17,864 nucleotides of DNA from positions 1 to 17,864 of the forward strand of contig CAMQHT010000047.1 in assembly GCA_947001705.1 (NCBI GenBank). Reading direction: 5' to 3'. The stretch is from an uncultured Collinsella sp. (GTDB lineage Bacteria > Actinomycetota > Coriobacteriia > Coriobacteriales > Coriobacteriaceae). The translations under genes were made by a program, and so were the position numbers. Under the pieces are notes generated by a model. It searched no databases. It was not told the origin of the DNA and was given only the letters and a program-made list of their open reading frames with translations. This document shows, piece by piece, positions 1 through 7,105 of the stretch; the stretch's first letter is position 1, and the number at the start of each line of letters is the position of its first letter.

Positions 1-348
1 CGCCTCGCGCAGGGCCGACATCGTTGCCGCATATTGCTGCTGCAGCGCATGCATACCCTCGCGAGCGCCGTCAACGGCATCGGCGCCGCGCAGCGCCTCG
101 GTCACCACGACCGCCGGCTCGTACAGATTATCGAATCCCAGGTTCTGGCTCACGCCTTTGAGCGTATGCGCTGCCATAAACGCACTCTCGGCATCTCCCG
201 CCGCCATGGCAGCCTCCAGCTTGTCCATGCTCTCGTCGTCCAAAAACTTGAGGGCAAAGCGGGCAAGCATTTCCTCACCCATCAGTCGAGCGCGCGCGTC
301 ATCATAATTTGCGCCGATCTTCTCATACGCCTCACGCATGGAAATCAT
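1..348 (-). CDS. HPt-domain phosphotransfer protein (partial, C-terminus off the window)
   Basis: This is the N-terminal 116 codons of a histidine phosphotransfer (HPt) protein; the frame is open to the left edge of the window. The signature AHTLKGVSQNLGF (about residues 61-73) carries the expected phospho-accepting His followed by x-L-K-G, and the surroundings are Ala-rich and helical, as in HPt four-helix bundles. HPt proteins relay phosphoryl groups between receiver domains and hybrid kinases in the cytoplasm. I chose the ATG at 348 because an AAAGGAG site lies 9 nt upstream; a second in-frame ATG at 339 is less well placed. The gene starts 23 bp after the stop of the receiver/HD-GYP gene on the same strand, so the two are probably co-transcribed and the HPt may exchange phosphate with that receiver (inference). 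It could be one domain of a larger protein beyond the edge. Confidence 0.82.
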   Translation of the reverse strand, partial: MISMREAYEKIGANYDDARARLMGEEMLARFALKFLDDESMDKLEAAMAAGDAESAFMAAHTLKGVSQNLGFDNLYEPAVVVTEALRGADAVDGAREGMHALQQQYAATMSALREA

Positions 349-371
349 GGATTAAAACTCCTTTGGTCAAA

Positions 372-2252
372 CTAAATCGTGGGAAACGCAACGACGTCGG
401 CGGGGCGTGCCAACGTCTCGGCAATTTGGTCTTGCACCTCGAGCAGGCAATCGAGCAGCAGCGGGTTAAAGGTGCCGCACTTACCGTCCAGGATCATCTG
501 GATTGCCTCCTTGTGCGGGATAGCGTCTTTGTATACGCGCACGCTCGTCAGTGCATCGTACACGTCAGCCACCGAAACCACCTGCGCGGCGATGGGAATT
601 TCGTCGCCCTTAAGGCCATCGGGATAACCCTTGCCGTCCCAGCGCTCGTGATGCCAACGCGCAATCTGGTACGCATATTCCATAAGCGCATTGCCGGCGT
701 GATGGCTGCCCAGCTCGAGCAGCATGTTGGCGCCAATCGTGGTATGCGTCTTCATAATCTCGAATTCCTCGGGCGTGAGGCGCCCGGGCTTGTTGAGGAT
801 CGCATCGTCAATCGACATCTTGCCGATATCGTGCAGCGCCGAAGCCAGGGCGATCGTGGAGCGTTCCTCATTGTCGAGGAAGATCGTGCCGCTACGCTGG
901 ACCAGATAGCCAAGCAGCAGCTCGGTCAGCTTTTCGATGTTCGTAACGTGCCTACCGCTCTCGCCGTTGCGAAGCTCCATGACGCCGGCCATGATGTCGA
1001 TGAGCATGCGACTGTTCTTGACGCGCTCGTTGTACTGTTGGGACAGCAGGTTCGTCAGGCGGCGCTGTTTGGCGTACAGGCGGATGATGTTGCTTACGCG
1101 GCGGCGCACGACACGGGAGTCAAACGGGCGGTTGATATAGTCCGAGGCGCCCAGCTCGTACGCGCGCAGAACCGCATCATCGGAATCTTCGCTCGAAATC
1201 ATGATGACAGGCAGATTATCGATACCCGATCGGCGCGACAGATCGGCCAGCACCTCAAAGCCGCTTATGCCCGGCATCACAATGTCCAGCAGCACGAGCG
1301 ACAACTCATCGCCATAGCGGTCGACCATGTCGAGCGCCGCACGACCGTTATCGGCCTCGAGGATGCAATGCTCGTCCTTGAGCATCTCGCTGAGAATGGC
1401 TCGGTTCATCTCGGAGTCATCGGCGATAAGTACCAAAGGCTTTTCGCTTTGGAAGGCCTCGATGGAATCGGCATCGGTCACGACCGTACCGGCTTTTGCC
1501 TTAGCGCGGCTCAGTAACTGAGCAGCGCGGCCAACGCCCTCATCGACCGTCTCGCCATGAATGCGAACGCCACCAACACATGCCGTCAAGCTCACGTACT
1601 CATGGCCCGGAATAATCGTGGAATGAACGGCATCGGACACCTGATGCAGGCGACGGGTGAAGTCATCGGAGGGAATATTGGGCATGACAACCACAAACTT
1701 GTCGCAGCCATAGCGCACAAGCTCGTCAGTCGAACGAATTCCGCTGCGTATGGCTGTCGCCACAGCACCGAGCGCAAGGTCGCCGGCATGACGGCCACAC
1801 GTATCGTTGAAGGCCCTAAAATCATCAACGTCGATCATCGCAACGCCGGCATTCATGCGGGCGCTGCGAAGCTTTTCCTCGTAATATCGGCGATTGCGCA
1901 CGCTCGTCAGCACGTCGGTGTAGACAAGGTCCTCTTCTGCAGCCTCCTGCTCATCGACCGGACGCACCATCAGCAGGACGTGAGGCTCGCCCTCGACCTT
2001 CAGAGGGCGCAGGCGAGCGCGGTACTCAGTGCCATCATTGAGCAGTTGCTCCGACACCTCATCGGAGTCTGCCAAGGCCTCAAGACTCGACTGACGCAGA
2101 CAAGGGCAGCGATCGCCGGCGAGCAAGCAGTTAGGCTCCCTCTTAATCTGATCGGCCGACAGCAAACGCACCACGGGGTAGGTCTTCGCGACACGGGCGA
2201 CCTCAGCGGCAGCCTCCTCGTCGGTTAGATTGACCTCGTGATTATTGAGCAT
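372..2252 (-). CDS. Degenerate GGDEF - receiver - HD-GYP cyclic-di-GMP signalling protein
   Basis: A 626-aa cytoplasmic signalling protein with no visible membrane segment. Residues 1-105 are a possible PAS-like sensor with a Cys cluster (C42, C49, C51). A GGDEF domain (about 110-260) follows, with DVLTSVRNRR at its start, but the catalytic motif reads GCDKF at 182-186, so cyclase activity is unlikely. A receiver domain (about 273-395) has the acidic pair D278/D279 and phospho-acceptor D323 in LLDIVMPG; the usual conserved Lys before Pro-Phe is Arg (R376). The HD-GYP domain (about 410-612) is intact, with H474-D475 in HDIGK, HHERWDG at 534-540 and GYP at 542-544; this family hydrolyses c-di-GMP. 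Start: ATG with AAAGGG 7 nt upstream. It lies just upstream of the HPt gene and probably forms an operon with it. The likely net role is a phosphorylation-controlled c-di-GMP phosphodiesterase. Confidence 0.9.
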   Translation of the reverse strand: MLNNHEVNLTDEEAAAEVARVAKTYPVVRLLSADQIKREPNCLLAGDRCPCLRQSSLEALADSDEVSEQLLNDGTEYRARLRPLKVEGEPHVLLMVRPVDEQEAAEEDLVYTDVLTSVRNRRYYEEKLRSARMNAGVAMIDVDDFRAFNDTCGRHAGDLALGAVATAIRSGIRSTDELVRYGCDKFVVVMPNIPSDDFTRRLHQVSDAVHSTIIPGHEYVSLTACVGGVRIHGETVDEGVGRAAQLLSRAKAKAGTVVTDADSIEAFQSEKPLVLIADDSEMNRAILSEMLKDEHCILEADNGRAALDMVDRYGDELSLVLLDIVMPGISGFEVLADLSRRSGIDNLPVIMISSEDSDDAVLRAYELGASDYINRPFDSRVVRRRVSNIIRLYAKQRRLTNLLSQQYNERVKNSRMLIDIMAGVMELRNGESGRHVTNIEKLTELLLGYLVQRSGTIFLDNEERSTIALASALHDIGKMSIDDAILNKPGRLTPEEFEIMKTHTTIGANMLLELGSHHAGNALMEYAYQIARWHHERWDGKGYPDGLKGDEIPIAAQVVSVADVYDALTSVRVYKDAIPHKEAIQMILDGKCGTFNPLLLDCLLEVQDQIAETLARPADVVAFPTI

Positions 2253-2301
2253 ATGGGGCCCTTTCGATAGTTTCGCATGGTAGCGGTGGGTTCCAAATGC
2301 T

Positions 2302-2319
2302 ACAAGGGTAACACCTTGT
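2302..2319. promoter_or_regulatory. Candidate operator: inverted repeat ACAAGG-N6-CCTTGT
   Basis: A perfect 6-bp inverted repeat (2302-2307 with 2314-2319, 6-bp spacer) sits 50 bp before the start of the GGDEF-REC-HD-GYP gene, in the 211-bp gap that must hold that gene's promoter. I see no convincing -35/-10 pair there, and no terminator hairpin for the hydrolase gene ending at 2464. An operator role is inferred only from symmetry and position, and arms this short can arise by chance. Confidence 0.25.
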
Positions 2320-2463
2320 CGATGCAGGTAAGTACGTGAATGCTGTTACATTTTTATGAGTTGGCAGGCGGCGCGATTGAAGTCGCAGACGTGAGGTTTT
2401 GAGCACATTTGTTAACACGGCCGAAACGTTTGCGGGTGAAGCCTGCTTTGGCCATTGCGAGTG

Positions 2464-3261
2464 TTAGAGCCCCAGGATGCCACGGACAGCCCGGGCAGCC
2501 GCTGCCGGGCGATCGCGCAGACCGTTATGCGCGCCCGGGATCGTCACGAGAAGACAATCGAGATATTCGGCAGCCGCTCGCGTACCAGCCTCACGGGGCG
2601 TGCCAATCGAGAGCTCGCCCAGGAGCACGGCGGCCACCGTTTTTGACGCGCGAACGCTATCCCAATCGGGAACGCAGGTCATAGTAATCCCGTATTCGTT
2701 TGCCATGAAACTGCGGCCGTTGCGCAGGGCATGCTTGGCTTCTGCTTCGGTCGTTCCAGGAGCCTCGGGGTCCAAGTCGCCGAGGGCTCCCAAGAAAAGC
2801 CGGAGCGCCCTTGAAACCTTTCCAGCCGCAATCATATCGAGCAAAACCGGAGCTGCGCCCATGCCGACGCCTTCGGCCGACACAGCCGGCTCATGCAGAA
2901 TCGCACGGGCGACGAGATGGGGTTCGGTACGAAGAAACTCCAGCGCCACCAACGTACCGGCGCTGTGCGCAAGCACATTTGTCGGAGCGCCAACGTGTTC
3001 GATCACGGCTTGCAGATCGGCGGCCTGAGCGGCAAGATCATAGCTGCCGTCTGCCGCATCGCTGCTGCCACCACAGCCGCGGCGGTCGTAGGCAATTACG
3101 CGGTAGTTGCGACTGAGCTCACAAGCGATGCTGTCGAAAAATGTGCCGTCGACACAAGCGCCGTGCACGCACACCAAGGCAGGAGCATCAGGCGACACAT
3201 CCGGGTCGGCATATTCGCGACAGGCAATCGTGGTGCCCGCATTCTCGACCGTAAAATCCAT
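2464..3261 (-). CDS. Alpha/beta hydrolase
   Basis: A 265-aa single-domain alpha/beta-hydrolase-fold protein without signal peptide, probably cytosolic. The oxyanion-hole motif VCVHGACVDGTFF lies at 31-42. RVIAYDRRGCGGSS at 54-67 is the typical second strand and turn. The nucleophile elbow is AHSAG with S100 in place of the usual GxSxG. The catalytic His is probably H245 in PGAHNGLRD, and the acid is probably E216 or a nearby residue in LLGELSIG. Length and layout match the broad family of esterases, lipases, C-C hydrolases and peroxidases (abhydrolase_1/6), so the substrate cannot be named. Start: ATG with a GGGGG run 6 nt upstream. It is followed on the same strand by the HD-GYP gene after 211 bp, so they are probably separate units, and it is divergent from the radical SAM gene. 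Confidence 0.85.
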   Translation of the reverse strand: MDFTVENAGTTIACREYADPDVSPDAPALVCVHGACVDGTFFDSIACELSRNYRVIAYDRRGCGGSSDAADGSYDLAAQAADLQAVIEHVGAPTNVLAHSAGTLVALEFLRTEPHLVARAILHEPAVSAEGVGMGAAPVLLDMIAAGKVSRALRLFLGALGDLDPEAPGTTEAEAKHALRNGRSFMANEYGITMTCVPDWDSVRASKTVAAVLLGELSIGTPREAGTRAAAEYLDCLLVTIPGAHNGLRDRPAAAARAVRGILGL

Positions 3262-3413
3262 GTTGTGCCCCCATCATCAATGCTCATCCAGTTGCACGTC
3301 AGCACGGTTGGATGGACCCGCATTGCTTTACACCTTGTTAACAGATTAACTGTACCCGACCCGAGGCTTTTCATGGCACGGCATAATGAGCGACGTGAAA
3401 AAACGAAACTTGT

Positions 3414-3438
3414 AAAGCAAGAGCTCGCACCTTGCTTT
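3414..3438. promoter_or_regulatory. 8-bp inverted repeat in the divergent hydrolase/radical SAM intergenic region
   Basis: AAAGCAAG (3414-3421) and CTTGCTTT (3431-3438) are perfect inverted copies with a 9-bp spacer. The repeat ends 11 bp before TATGCT (3450-3455), which with TG at 3447-3448 looks like an extended -10 for the radical SAM gene; no clear -35 is seen. A regulator site or 5' RNA hairpin is possible. The role is inferred from position only. Confidence 0.3.
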
Positions 3439-3486
3439 GGAGCCGATGCTATGCTTAGGCACAATTGTCTTGAGGAGCATATGCCT

Positions 3487-4263
3487 ATGTCTACGTTTTT
3501 GAATGCCAGCCCCATCTTTGGGCCCGTTCGCAGCCGTCGCCTTGGTCTCTCGCTCGGCGTCAACATGATGCCGGCCAGCGGCAAAATCTGCACGTTCGAC
3601 TGCATTTACTGCGAAAACGGCCTCAACGCCGAGCGCCCCTGCCATGAGCCGTACAACACAGCTGCCGTGGTACTCGACGCGCTCGAGGCAAAGCTGCGCG
3701 AGATGGCAGCCGAGGGTGAGCTCCCCGATGTGATCACCTTCGCAGGCAACGGCGAACCCACCGCCGCACCGGAGTTTCCGCAGGCCATCGCCGGCGCCGT
3801 CGCGCTGCGCGATCAGCTGGCCCCAAACTCCAAAATCGCCGTGCTCTCCAACGGTACGCGCGCCGACCGCCCCGAGGTGCACGATGCGCTCATGATGGTC
3901 GACGACAACATCCTCAAGCTCGATACGGTCGATCCGGCATTTATCCAGCTGCTCGACCAGCCTGTTGGCCCCTACGACGTCGAGCACCAGATTGAGACGT
4001 TCGCAAGCTTTGACGGTCACGTTATTATCCAGACGATCTTTTTGACCGGTGAGTATCTGAGCAAGCCCATCGACAACACCGGCGAGGAGTACGTTGCCCC
4101 CTGGCTCGCGGCGCTCGAGCGCATTCGCCCGCAGGAGGCGACCATCTACACGGTGGCACGCGAGACGCCGGTCGCCGGCCTTGCCAAAGCAGCGCCCGAG
4201 GTGCTCGACGCCATTGCCGCGCGTGTCCAAGCCCTCGGCATTCCCTGCCAGGTGAGCTACTAG
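3487..4263 (+). CDS. Radical SAM protein, TYW1/wyosine-like family (COG0731 type)
   Basis: A 258-aa radical SAM enzyme. The [4Fe-4S]-binding motif C35-x3-C39-x2-C42 reads CTFDCIYCE. It is preceded by FGPVRSRRLGLSLGVN, typical of the COG0731 group of radical SAM proteins related to TYW1, and followed by the SAM-contacting GNGEPT segment (87-92). These proteins cleave S-adenosylmethionine to a 5'-deoxyadenosyl radical; TYW1 itself modifies tRNA, but the bacterial members' substrate is mostly unknown and I do not claim one. The open frame extends far upstream across the divergent hydrolase, but that part is antisense and lacks family similarity. I chose ATG 3487 because GGAG at 3474-3477 is 9 nt upstream; ATG 3481 would leave only 3 nt. 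The gene is followed 42 bp later by the 67-bp inverted repeat, which may terminate it. Confidence 0.85.
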   Translation: MSTFLNASPIFGPVRSRRLGLSLGVNMMPASGKICTFDCIYCENGLNAERPCHEPYNTAAVVLDALEAKLREMAAEGELPDVITFAGNGEPTAAPEFPQAIAGAVALRDQLAPNSKIAVLSNGTRADRPEVHDALMMVDDNILKLDTVDPAFIQLLDQPVGPYDVEHQIETFASFDGHVIIQTIFLTGEYLSKPIDNTGEEYVAPWLAALERIRPQEATIYTVARETPVAGLAKAAPEVLDAIAARVQALGIPCQVSY

Positions 4264-4304
4264 CAAAACCACGCAGCAGCTAGTGCCCGCCATCCCGCCC
4301 CATC

Positions 4305-4371
4305 AGTTGCGGTGATATAGTTCCTATTTGTGCTGTTAAACCGCTTAAATCGGAACTATATCACCGCAACT
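4305..4371. repeat. 67-bp inverted-repeat element, copy 1 (perfect 20-bp arms)
   Basis: Arms AGTTGCGGTGATATAGTTCC (4305-4324) and its exact reverse complement (4352-4371) enclose a 27-nt partly paired loop. A second 67-bp copy lies at 12904-12970 with nearly the same outer 15 bp at each end but a different inner stem that still pairs. This copy lies 42 bp after the radical SAM stop and is followed by TTTT, so it could work as a terminator. It ends 53 bp before the methionine aminopeptidase start. Confidence 0.85.
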
Positions 4372-4392
4372 TTTATGGACGCGTGGGTGGGC

Positions 4393-4398
4393 TATACT
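4393..4398 (+). promoter_or_regulatory. Candidate -10 box (TATACT) of the methionine aminopeptidase gene
   Basis: TATACT lies 26 bp before the ATG at 4424, at a workable distance from the AAAGGAAG ribosome site. No good -35 is present: the expected position falls at the end of the 67-bp inverted repeat. This is a single-motif call. Confidence 0.4.
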
Positions 4399-4423
4399 AG
4401 CTGCGAATGAAAGGAAGTTAGCC

Positions 4424-5311
4424 ATGTATGACAAAGGACCCGTGCCCGGCCGCAACGACGCTTGCTGGTGCGGCAGCGGCAAGAAATACAAGAAATGCCA
4501 TAGCGCCTTTGATGAGCGCCTCGAGCGCTTGTGGGAAGAAGGCTGGGAGGTTCTGCCTCGCACGCTCTACAAGACTCCCGCCGATATCGAGGGCATCAAG
4601 CGCTCGGCAGCCATCAACGTGGGCGTGCTCGATTATGTGGGCGAGCATATCGCCGCAGGCATGACCACCAACCAGATCGACCAGATGATCTACGACTACA
4701 CCGTCGAGCACGGTGGCACGCCGGCCGACCTTAACTACGAGGGCTACCCCAAGAGCGTGTGCACCTCGATCAACGACGTGGTCTGTCACGGCATCCCCTG
4801 CGATACGGACGTGCTGCACGAGGGCGACATCATCAACGTCGATTGTTCCACGATCTTGGACGGCTACTTTAGCGATTCGAGCCGCATGTTCTGCATCGGC
4901 AAGGTCTCTGCCGAGCGCCAGCGTCTGGTCGACGTCACTCGCGCCAGCGTGGAAGCGGGTCTAGCCGCCGTCAAGCCATGGCTACCGCTGTCCGTGATGG
5001 CCGAGGCCGTGCAAAAGACGGTCGAGGACGCCGGTTTTAGCGTGGTGCGCGAGTACGGCGGACACGGCATTGGCAAGGAGTTCCACGAGGACCCGTTTGT
5101 AGGCTTTACCACCGAGGCGCCCGATGTGGACACCATCATGGCTCCGGGCATGGTCTTTACCATCGAGCCCATGGTCAATGCCGGAGCGCCCGACATCAAG
5201 ATTAGCAAGGGCGACGGCTGGTGTGTGCGCACCAAGGACGGCAGCGATTCGGCCCAGTGCGAGGTACAGCTCGTAGTGACCGAGGACGGCTACGAGCTGC
5301 TGAGCTGGTAG
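4424..5311 (+). CDS. map: Type I methionine aminopeptidase with N-terminal SEC-C zinc motif
   Basis: A 295-aa cytosolic metalloprotease that removes the initiator Met from nascent proteins. The N-terminus holds a SEC-C zinc motif, C14-x-C16-x8-C25-H26 (CWCGSGKKYKKCH), as found at the end of SecA and in some long-form bacterial MetAPs. The pita-bread catalytic domain (about 50-295) has all five metal ligands: D140 (NVDCS), D151 (YFSDSSR), H214 (GGHGIG), E248 (FTIEPM) and E280 (CEVQLVV), plus the substrate-contacting H122 (VCHGIP). Start: ATG preceded by AAAGGAAG about 7 nt away. It stands as a single gene: a TATACT box and the 67-bp repeat lie upstream, and a strong terminator follows the stop. 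In many bacteria map sits beside secY/adk/infA; here it does not, so it may be a second, stand-alone copy (inference). Confidence 0.95.
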   Translation: MYDKGPVPGRNDACWCGSGKKYKKCHSAFDERLERLWEEGWEVLPRTLYKTPADIEGIKRSAAINVGVLDYVGEHIAAGMTTNQIDQMIYDYTVEHGGTPADLNYEGYPKSVCTSINDVVCHGIPCDTDVLHEGDIINVDCSTILDGYFSDSSRMFCIGKVSAERQRLVDVTRASVEAGLAAVKPWLPLSVMAEAVQKTVEDAGFSVVREYGGHGIGKEFHEDPFVGFTTEAPDVDTIMAPGMVFTIEPMVNAGAPDIKISKGDGWCVRTKDGSDSAQCEVQLVVTEDGYELLSW

Positions 5312-5320
5312 CCGTGGATG

Positions 5321-5364
5321 CGCCGGATGCTGACGGGCACGCTCGTCTAGCATCCGGCGTTTTT
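5321..5364 (+). terminator. Rho-independent terminator after map
   Basis: A perfect 11-bp GC-rich stem, CGCCGGATGCT (5321-5331) with AGCATCCGGCG (5349-5359), encloses a 17-nt loop and is followed directly by TTTTTG. It begins 9 bp after the map stop codon. Confidence 0.88.
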
Positions 5365-5370
5365 GTTTGA

Positions 5371-5422
5371 ACGTTTTGCCTGATAAAACCCGCCAAAATA
5401 AACCTGTCCCTTTTTGGCGGGT
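5371..5422. repeat. 52-bp hairpin repeat, copy A
   Basis: One of four related elements in the window (others at 7641-7695, 13688-13741 and 17262-17314). The stem is ACCCGCCAAAA (5388-5398) with TTTTGGCGGGT (5412-5422), and the spacer contains AACCTGTCCC. The other copies have ACCTGCC/GGCAGGT, so this copy shows a T-to-C and A-to-G pair of changes that preserves pairing. It ends 19 bp before the GTG start of the dehydrogenase gene, so it is probably transcribed in, or just ahead of, that gene's 5' region. Confidence 0.85.
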
Positions 5423-5441
5423 CAAGCGGAAAGGACTACTT

Positions 5442-6377
5442 GTGAACATCTTGGTTTTGCTGCCCGTCAACGACCACCATCGCGCAATTCTTGAGTCGAG
5501 CGCTCCGGGCGAGGACTTTATCTACACGAGCGCCGACGCTATCACGCGCGAACAAGTCGCCAACGCCGACGTGATCTTGGGCAACATAGACCCTGCCCTA
5601 CTTACCGCATGCGAGCACCTCCAGCTGCTGCAACTGCAGACCGCGGGCTATGACGATTACTTGGCCGCCGGCACCGTGCCAGCCGACGCCAAACTGTCTT
5701 GCTCGGTGGGCGCCTACGGCCAGGCCGTGAGCGAGCACATGTTTGCCATGGTCCTTTCCATGATGAAGCGCCTGCCCGGCTATCACGACTTGCAGCGCGA
5801 ACATCGCTGGGAGGATTTGGGGCCAGTTACCTCGCTCAAAAACGCCAACGTGCTGGTGCTGGGCGCGGGCGATATCGGCGGTCACTTTGCCACGCTCTGC
5901 CGCGGCATGGGCGCGCACGTCCGCGGCATCAAGCGCCATCCACTCGTCTACCCCATTGTGTTTGAGGACATGGACGACATGGACGCCCTACCTGAGCGCC
6001 TGGCAGAGGCCGACATCGTCGCATCCTTTATGCCGAGCACGCCCGAGACCCGCGGTCTGGCGAACGCCGAGTTCTTTGCCGCGATGAAACCAGGTGCCTT
6101 CTTTGCCAACGGCGGCCGCGGCGACCTTGTGGTCACCGATGACTTGGTTGCCGTTCTGGAGTCGGGACATCTCGCCGGCGCCGCGGTCGACGTCACCGAC
6201 CCCGAACCGCTGCCCGCGACAAGCCCCCTGTGGGATGCGCCCAACATGCTCATCACGCCGCACGTCTCCGGCTGGTTCCACCTGGCAGCCACGCTCAACA
6301 ACGTCGTCGACATCGCCGCGGAGAATCTGCGTCACCTGCAGGCCGGCGAGACCCTGCGCTGCTGGATCGAGCACTAA
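5442..6377 (+). CDS. D-isomer-specific 2-hydroxyacid dehydrogenase, NAD-binding
   Basis: A 311-aa cytosolic oxidoreductase interconverting a D-2-hydroxyacid and a 2-oxoacid with NAD(P)H. The Rossmann fold is marked by VLGAGDIGG (139-147), and the C-terminal part carries the catalytic triad R226 (GGRGDLV), E255 (DPEPLP) and H274 (TPHVSG). Length matches the SerA/LdhA/GhrA superfamily's short form without ACT domain. The substrate cannot be read from sequence; candidates include hydroxypyruvate/glyoxylate, phosphoglycerate and branched-chain 2-oxoacids. The open frame continues upstream through hairpin repeat A, so I chose GTG 5442, which has AAAGGA 6 nt upstream and starts the family's MNILVLLP beta strand. 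It lies behind the map terminator and is followed by two hairpins, so it is probably monocistronic. Confidence 0.9.
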   Translation: MNILVLLPVNDHHRAILESSAPGEDFIYTSADAITREQVANADVILGNIDPALLTACEHLQLLQLQTAGYDDYLAAGTVPADAKLSCSVGAYGQAVSEHMFAMVLSMMKRLPGYHDLQREHRWEDLGPVTSLKNANVLVLGAGDIGGHFATLCRGMGAHVRGIKRHPLVYPIVFEDMDDMDALPERLAEADIVASFMPSTPETRGLANAEFFAAMKPGAFFANGGRGDLVVTDDLVAVLESGHLAGAAVDVTDPEPLPATSPLWDAPNMLITPHVSGWFHLAATLNNVVDIAAENLRHLQAGETLRCWIEH

Positions 6378-6379
6378 TT

Positions 6380-6407
6380 GTTCCGGCGTTTTGCCAAACG
6401 CCGGAAC
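6380..6407. terminator. Perfect 12-bp hairpin directly after the dehydrogenase stop
   Basis: GTTCCGGCGTTT (6380-6391) pairs exactly with AAACGCCGGAAC (6396-6407) around a TGCC tetraloop, 3 bp after the stop codon. No T-tract follows, so by itself it is a weak intrinsic terminator; it may protect the mRNA 3' end or act together with the next hairpin. Confidence 0.6.
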
Positions 6408-6455
6408 CCCTCGACGCTGCGAGCCCGCCGTTTGGCCAATCTGCCGTTCAATTTC

Positions 6456-6485
6456 AAAGGCGCGACCAGAAGGTCAGCGCCTTTT
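6456..6485 (+). terminator. Probable intrinsic terminator of the dehydrogenase gene
   Basis: AAAGGCGC-GACC (6456-6467) pairs with GGTC-(A bulge)-GCGCCTTT (6472-6484) over an AGAA tetraloop, followed by TCATTT. A 12-bp stem with a single bulge and a T-rich tail fits an intrinsic terminator reading rightwards. Confidence 0.65.
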
Positions 6486-6513
6486 CATTTCACGGCACCT
6501 TGGCGCAAACGGC

Positions 6514-6592
6514 GGGCTCTCGCTGACTTTTGTTCAACCTGTAGGGACTGGCTGACGCGGCTCTGTCTGTGGGCACTCGCTGACTTTTGTTC
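6514..6592. repeat. Direct repeat pair, 22 bp (21 identical), 57 bp apart
   Basis: GGGCTCTCGCTGACTTTTGT and on to TTC (6514-6535) recurs with one substitution at 6571-6592. The pair lies in the gene-free space between the dehydrogenase terminators and the end of the PIN toxin gene. No gene or hairpin explains it. The function is unknown. Confidence 0.7.
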
Positions 6593-6610
6593 GGCCAGTG
6601 AGGTTTAGAG

Positions 6611-7105
6611 CTATTTAAGCGTTGTTAGATAGTTTCTTGCGTTTTCGACGTTCATTGCTGCGACGGGTGCGCGTGAACAGAGTTTGACATCGTTGGTGAC
6701 CAGCAGATCCGCCTGAGCGCGTATCGCTGCCGCAATGATTAAATCGTCTTCGTAATCGCTATGGAGTTCACGCTGCCTGCTCGCCATCCATATGTCGCTC
6801 AGGTCACAGGGCACTGGCGTGGCAAGCTGCGACAGCACGTCAAGGCAATCCCATGCAAGTGATGTCGCCGCCACGGCGGCATCTTGGGAAAGCGAACCAT
6901 GCTCGCGCCGATACCATGCCTTATGTTCGCTCGAAATCAAATAGAACAGGTCTTTGGACGATGTCGCCGCATACAGCAAATCCACCTGCGCCGTGCATGC
7001 ATCGCGTAAAAACTCAATCGCCACCGAACGACCACGTCGTGAGGGAATGAAGTAATCGAGCCACACGTTGGTGTCAACCAAGATGCGCTTTGGAGCCTCA
7101 CTCAT
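6611..7105 (-). CDS. PIN-domain ribonuclease, toxin of a type II toxin-antitoxin pair
   Basis: A 164-aa PIN-domain protein. The first catalytic Asp is D11 in ILVDTNVWLDYF. Others are in SDYEDDLIIAAAI (D117, D120, D121; the last aligns best with the central PIN acid) and D139 in LLVTNDVKL. PIN toxins are Mg2+-dependent RNases that cut tRNA, rRNA or mRNA and are held inactive by a tightly bound antitoxin. The length is slightly above the usual 130-150 aa. The ATG overlaps the end of the antitoxin gene by 8 bp (ATGAGTGA), which implies translational coupling; no independent ribosome site of good spacing is seen. It is the second gene of the operon, the usual order for antitoxin-toxin pairs. Its RNA target is unknown. 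Confidence 0.88.
   Translation of the reverse strand: MSEAPKRILVDTNVWLDYFIPSRRGRSVAIEFLRDACTAQVDLLYAATSSKDLFYLISSEHKAWYRREHGSLSQDAAVAATSLAWDCLDVLSQLATPVPCDLSDIWMASRQRELHSDYEDDLIIAAAIRAQADLLVTNDVKLCSRAPVAAMNVENARNYLTTLK

Noticed and set aside
309..1517. A 402-codon plus-strand frame opposite the GGDEF-REC-HD-GYP gene
   Set aside because: Its product has no recognisable motif, while the minus-strand frame holds receiver and HD-GYP motifs throughout.
2893..3486. A long upstream extension of the radical SAM open frame
   Set aside because: It runs antisense to the alpha/beta hydrolase, has no family similarity, and a good ribosome site supports the start at 3487.
3346..4293. A 315-codon minus-strand frame opposite the radical SAM gene
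   Set aside because: It is the complement of a gene with the CxxxCxxC motif and is a high-GC shadow frame.
6514..6592. A CRISPR array
   Set aside because: There are only two direct repeats with one spacer-like gap of 35 bp, no further units and no cas genes.
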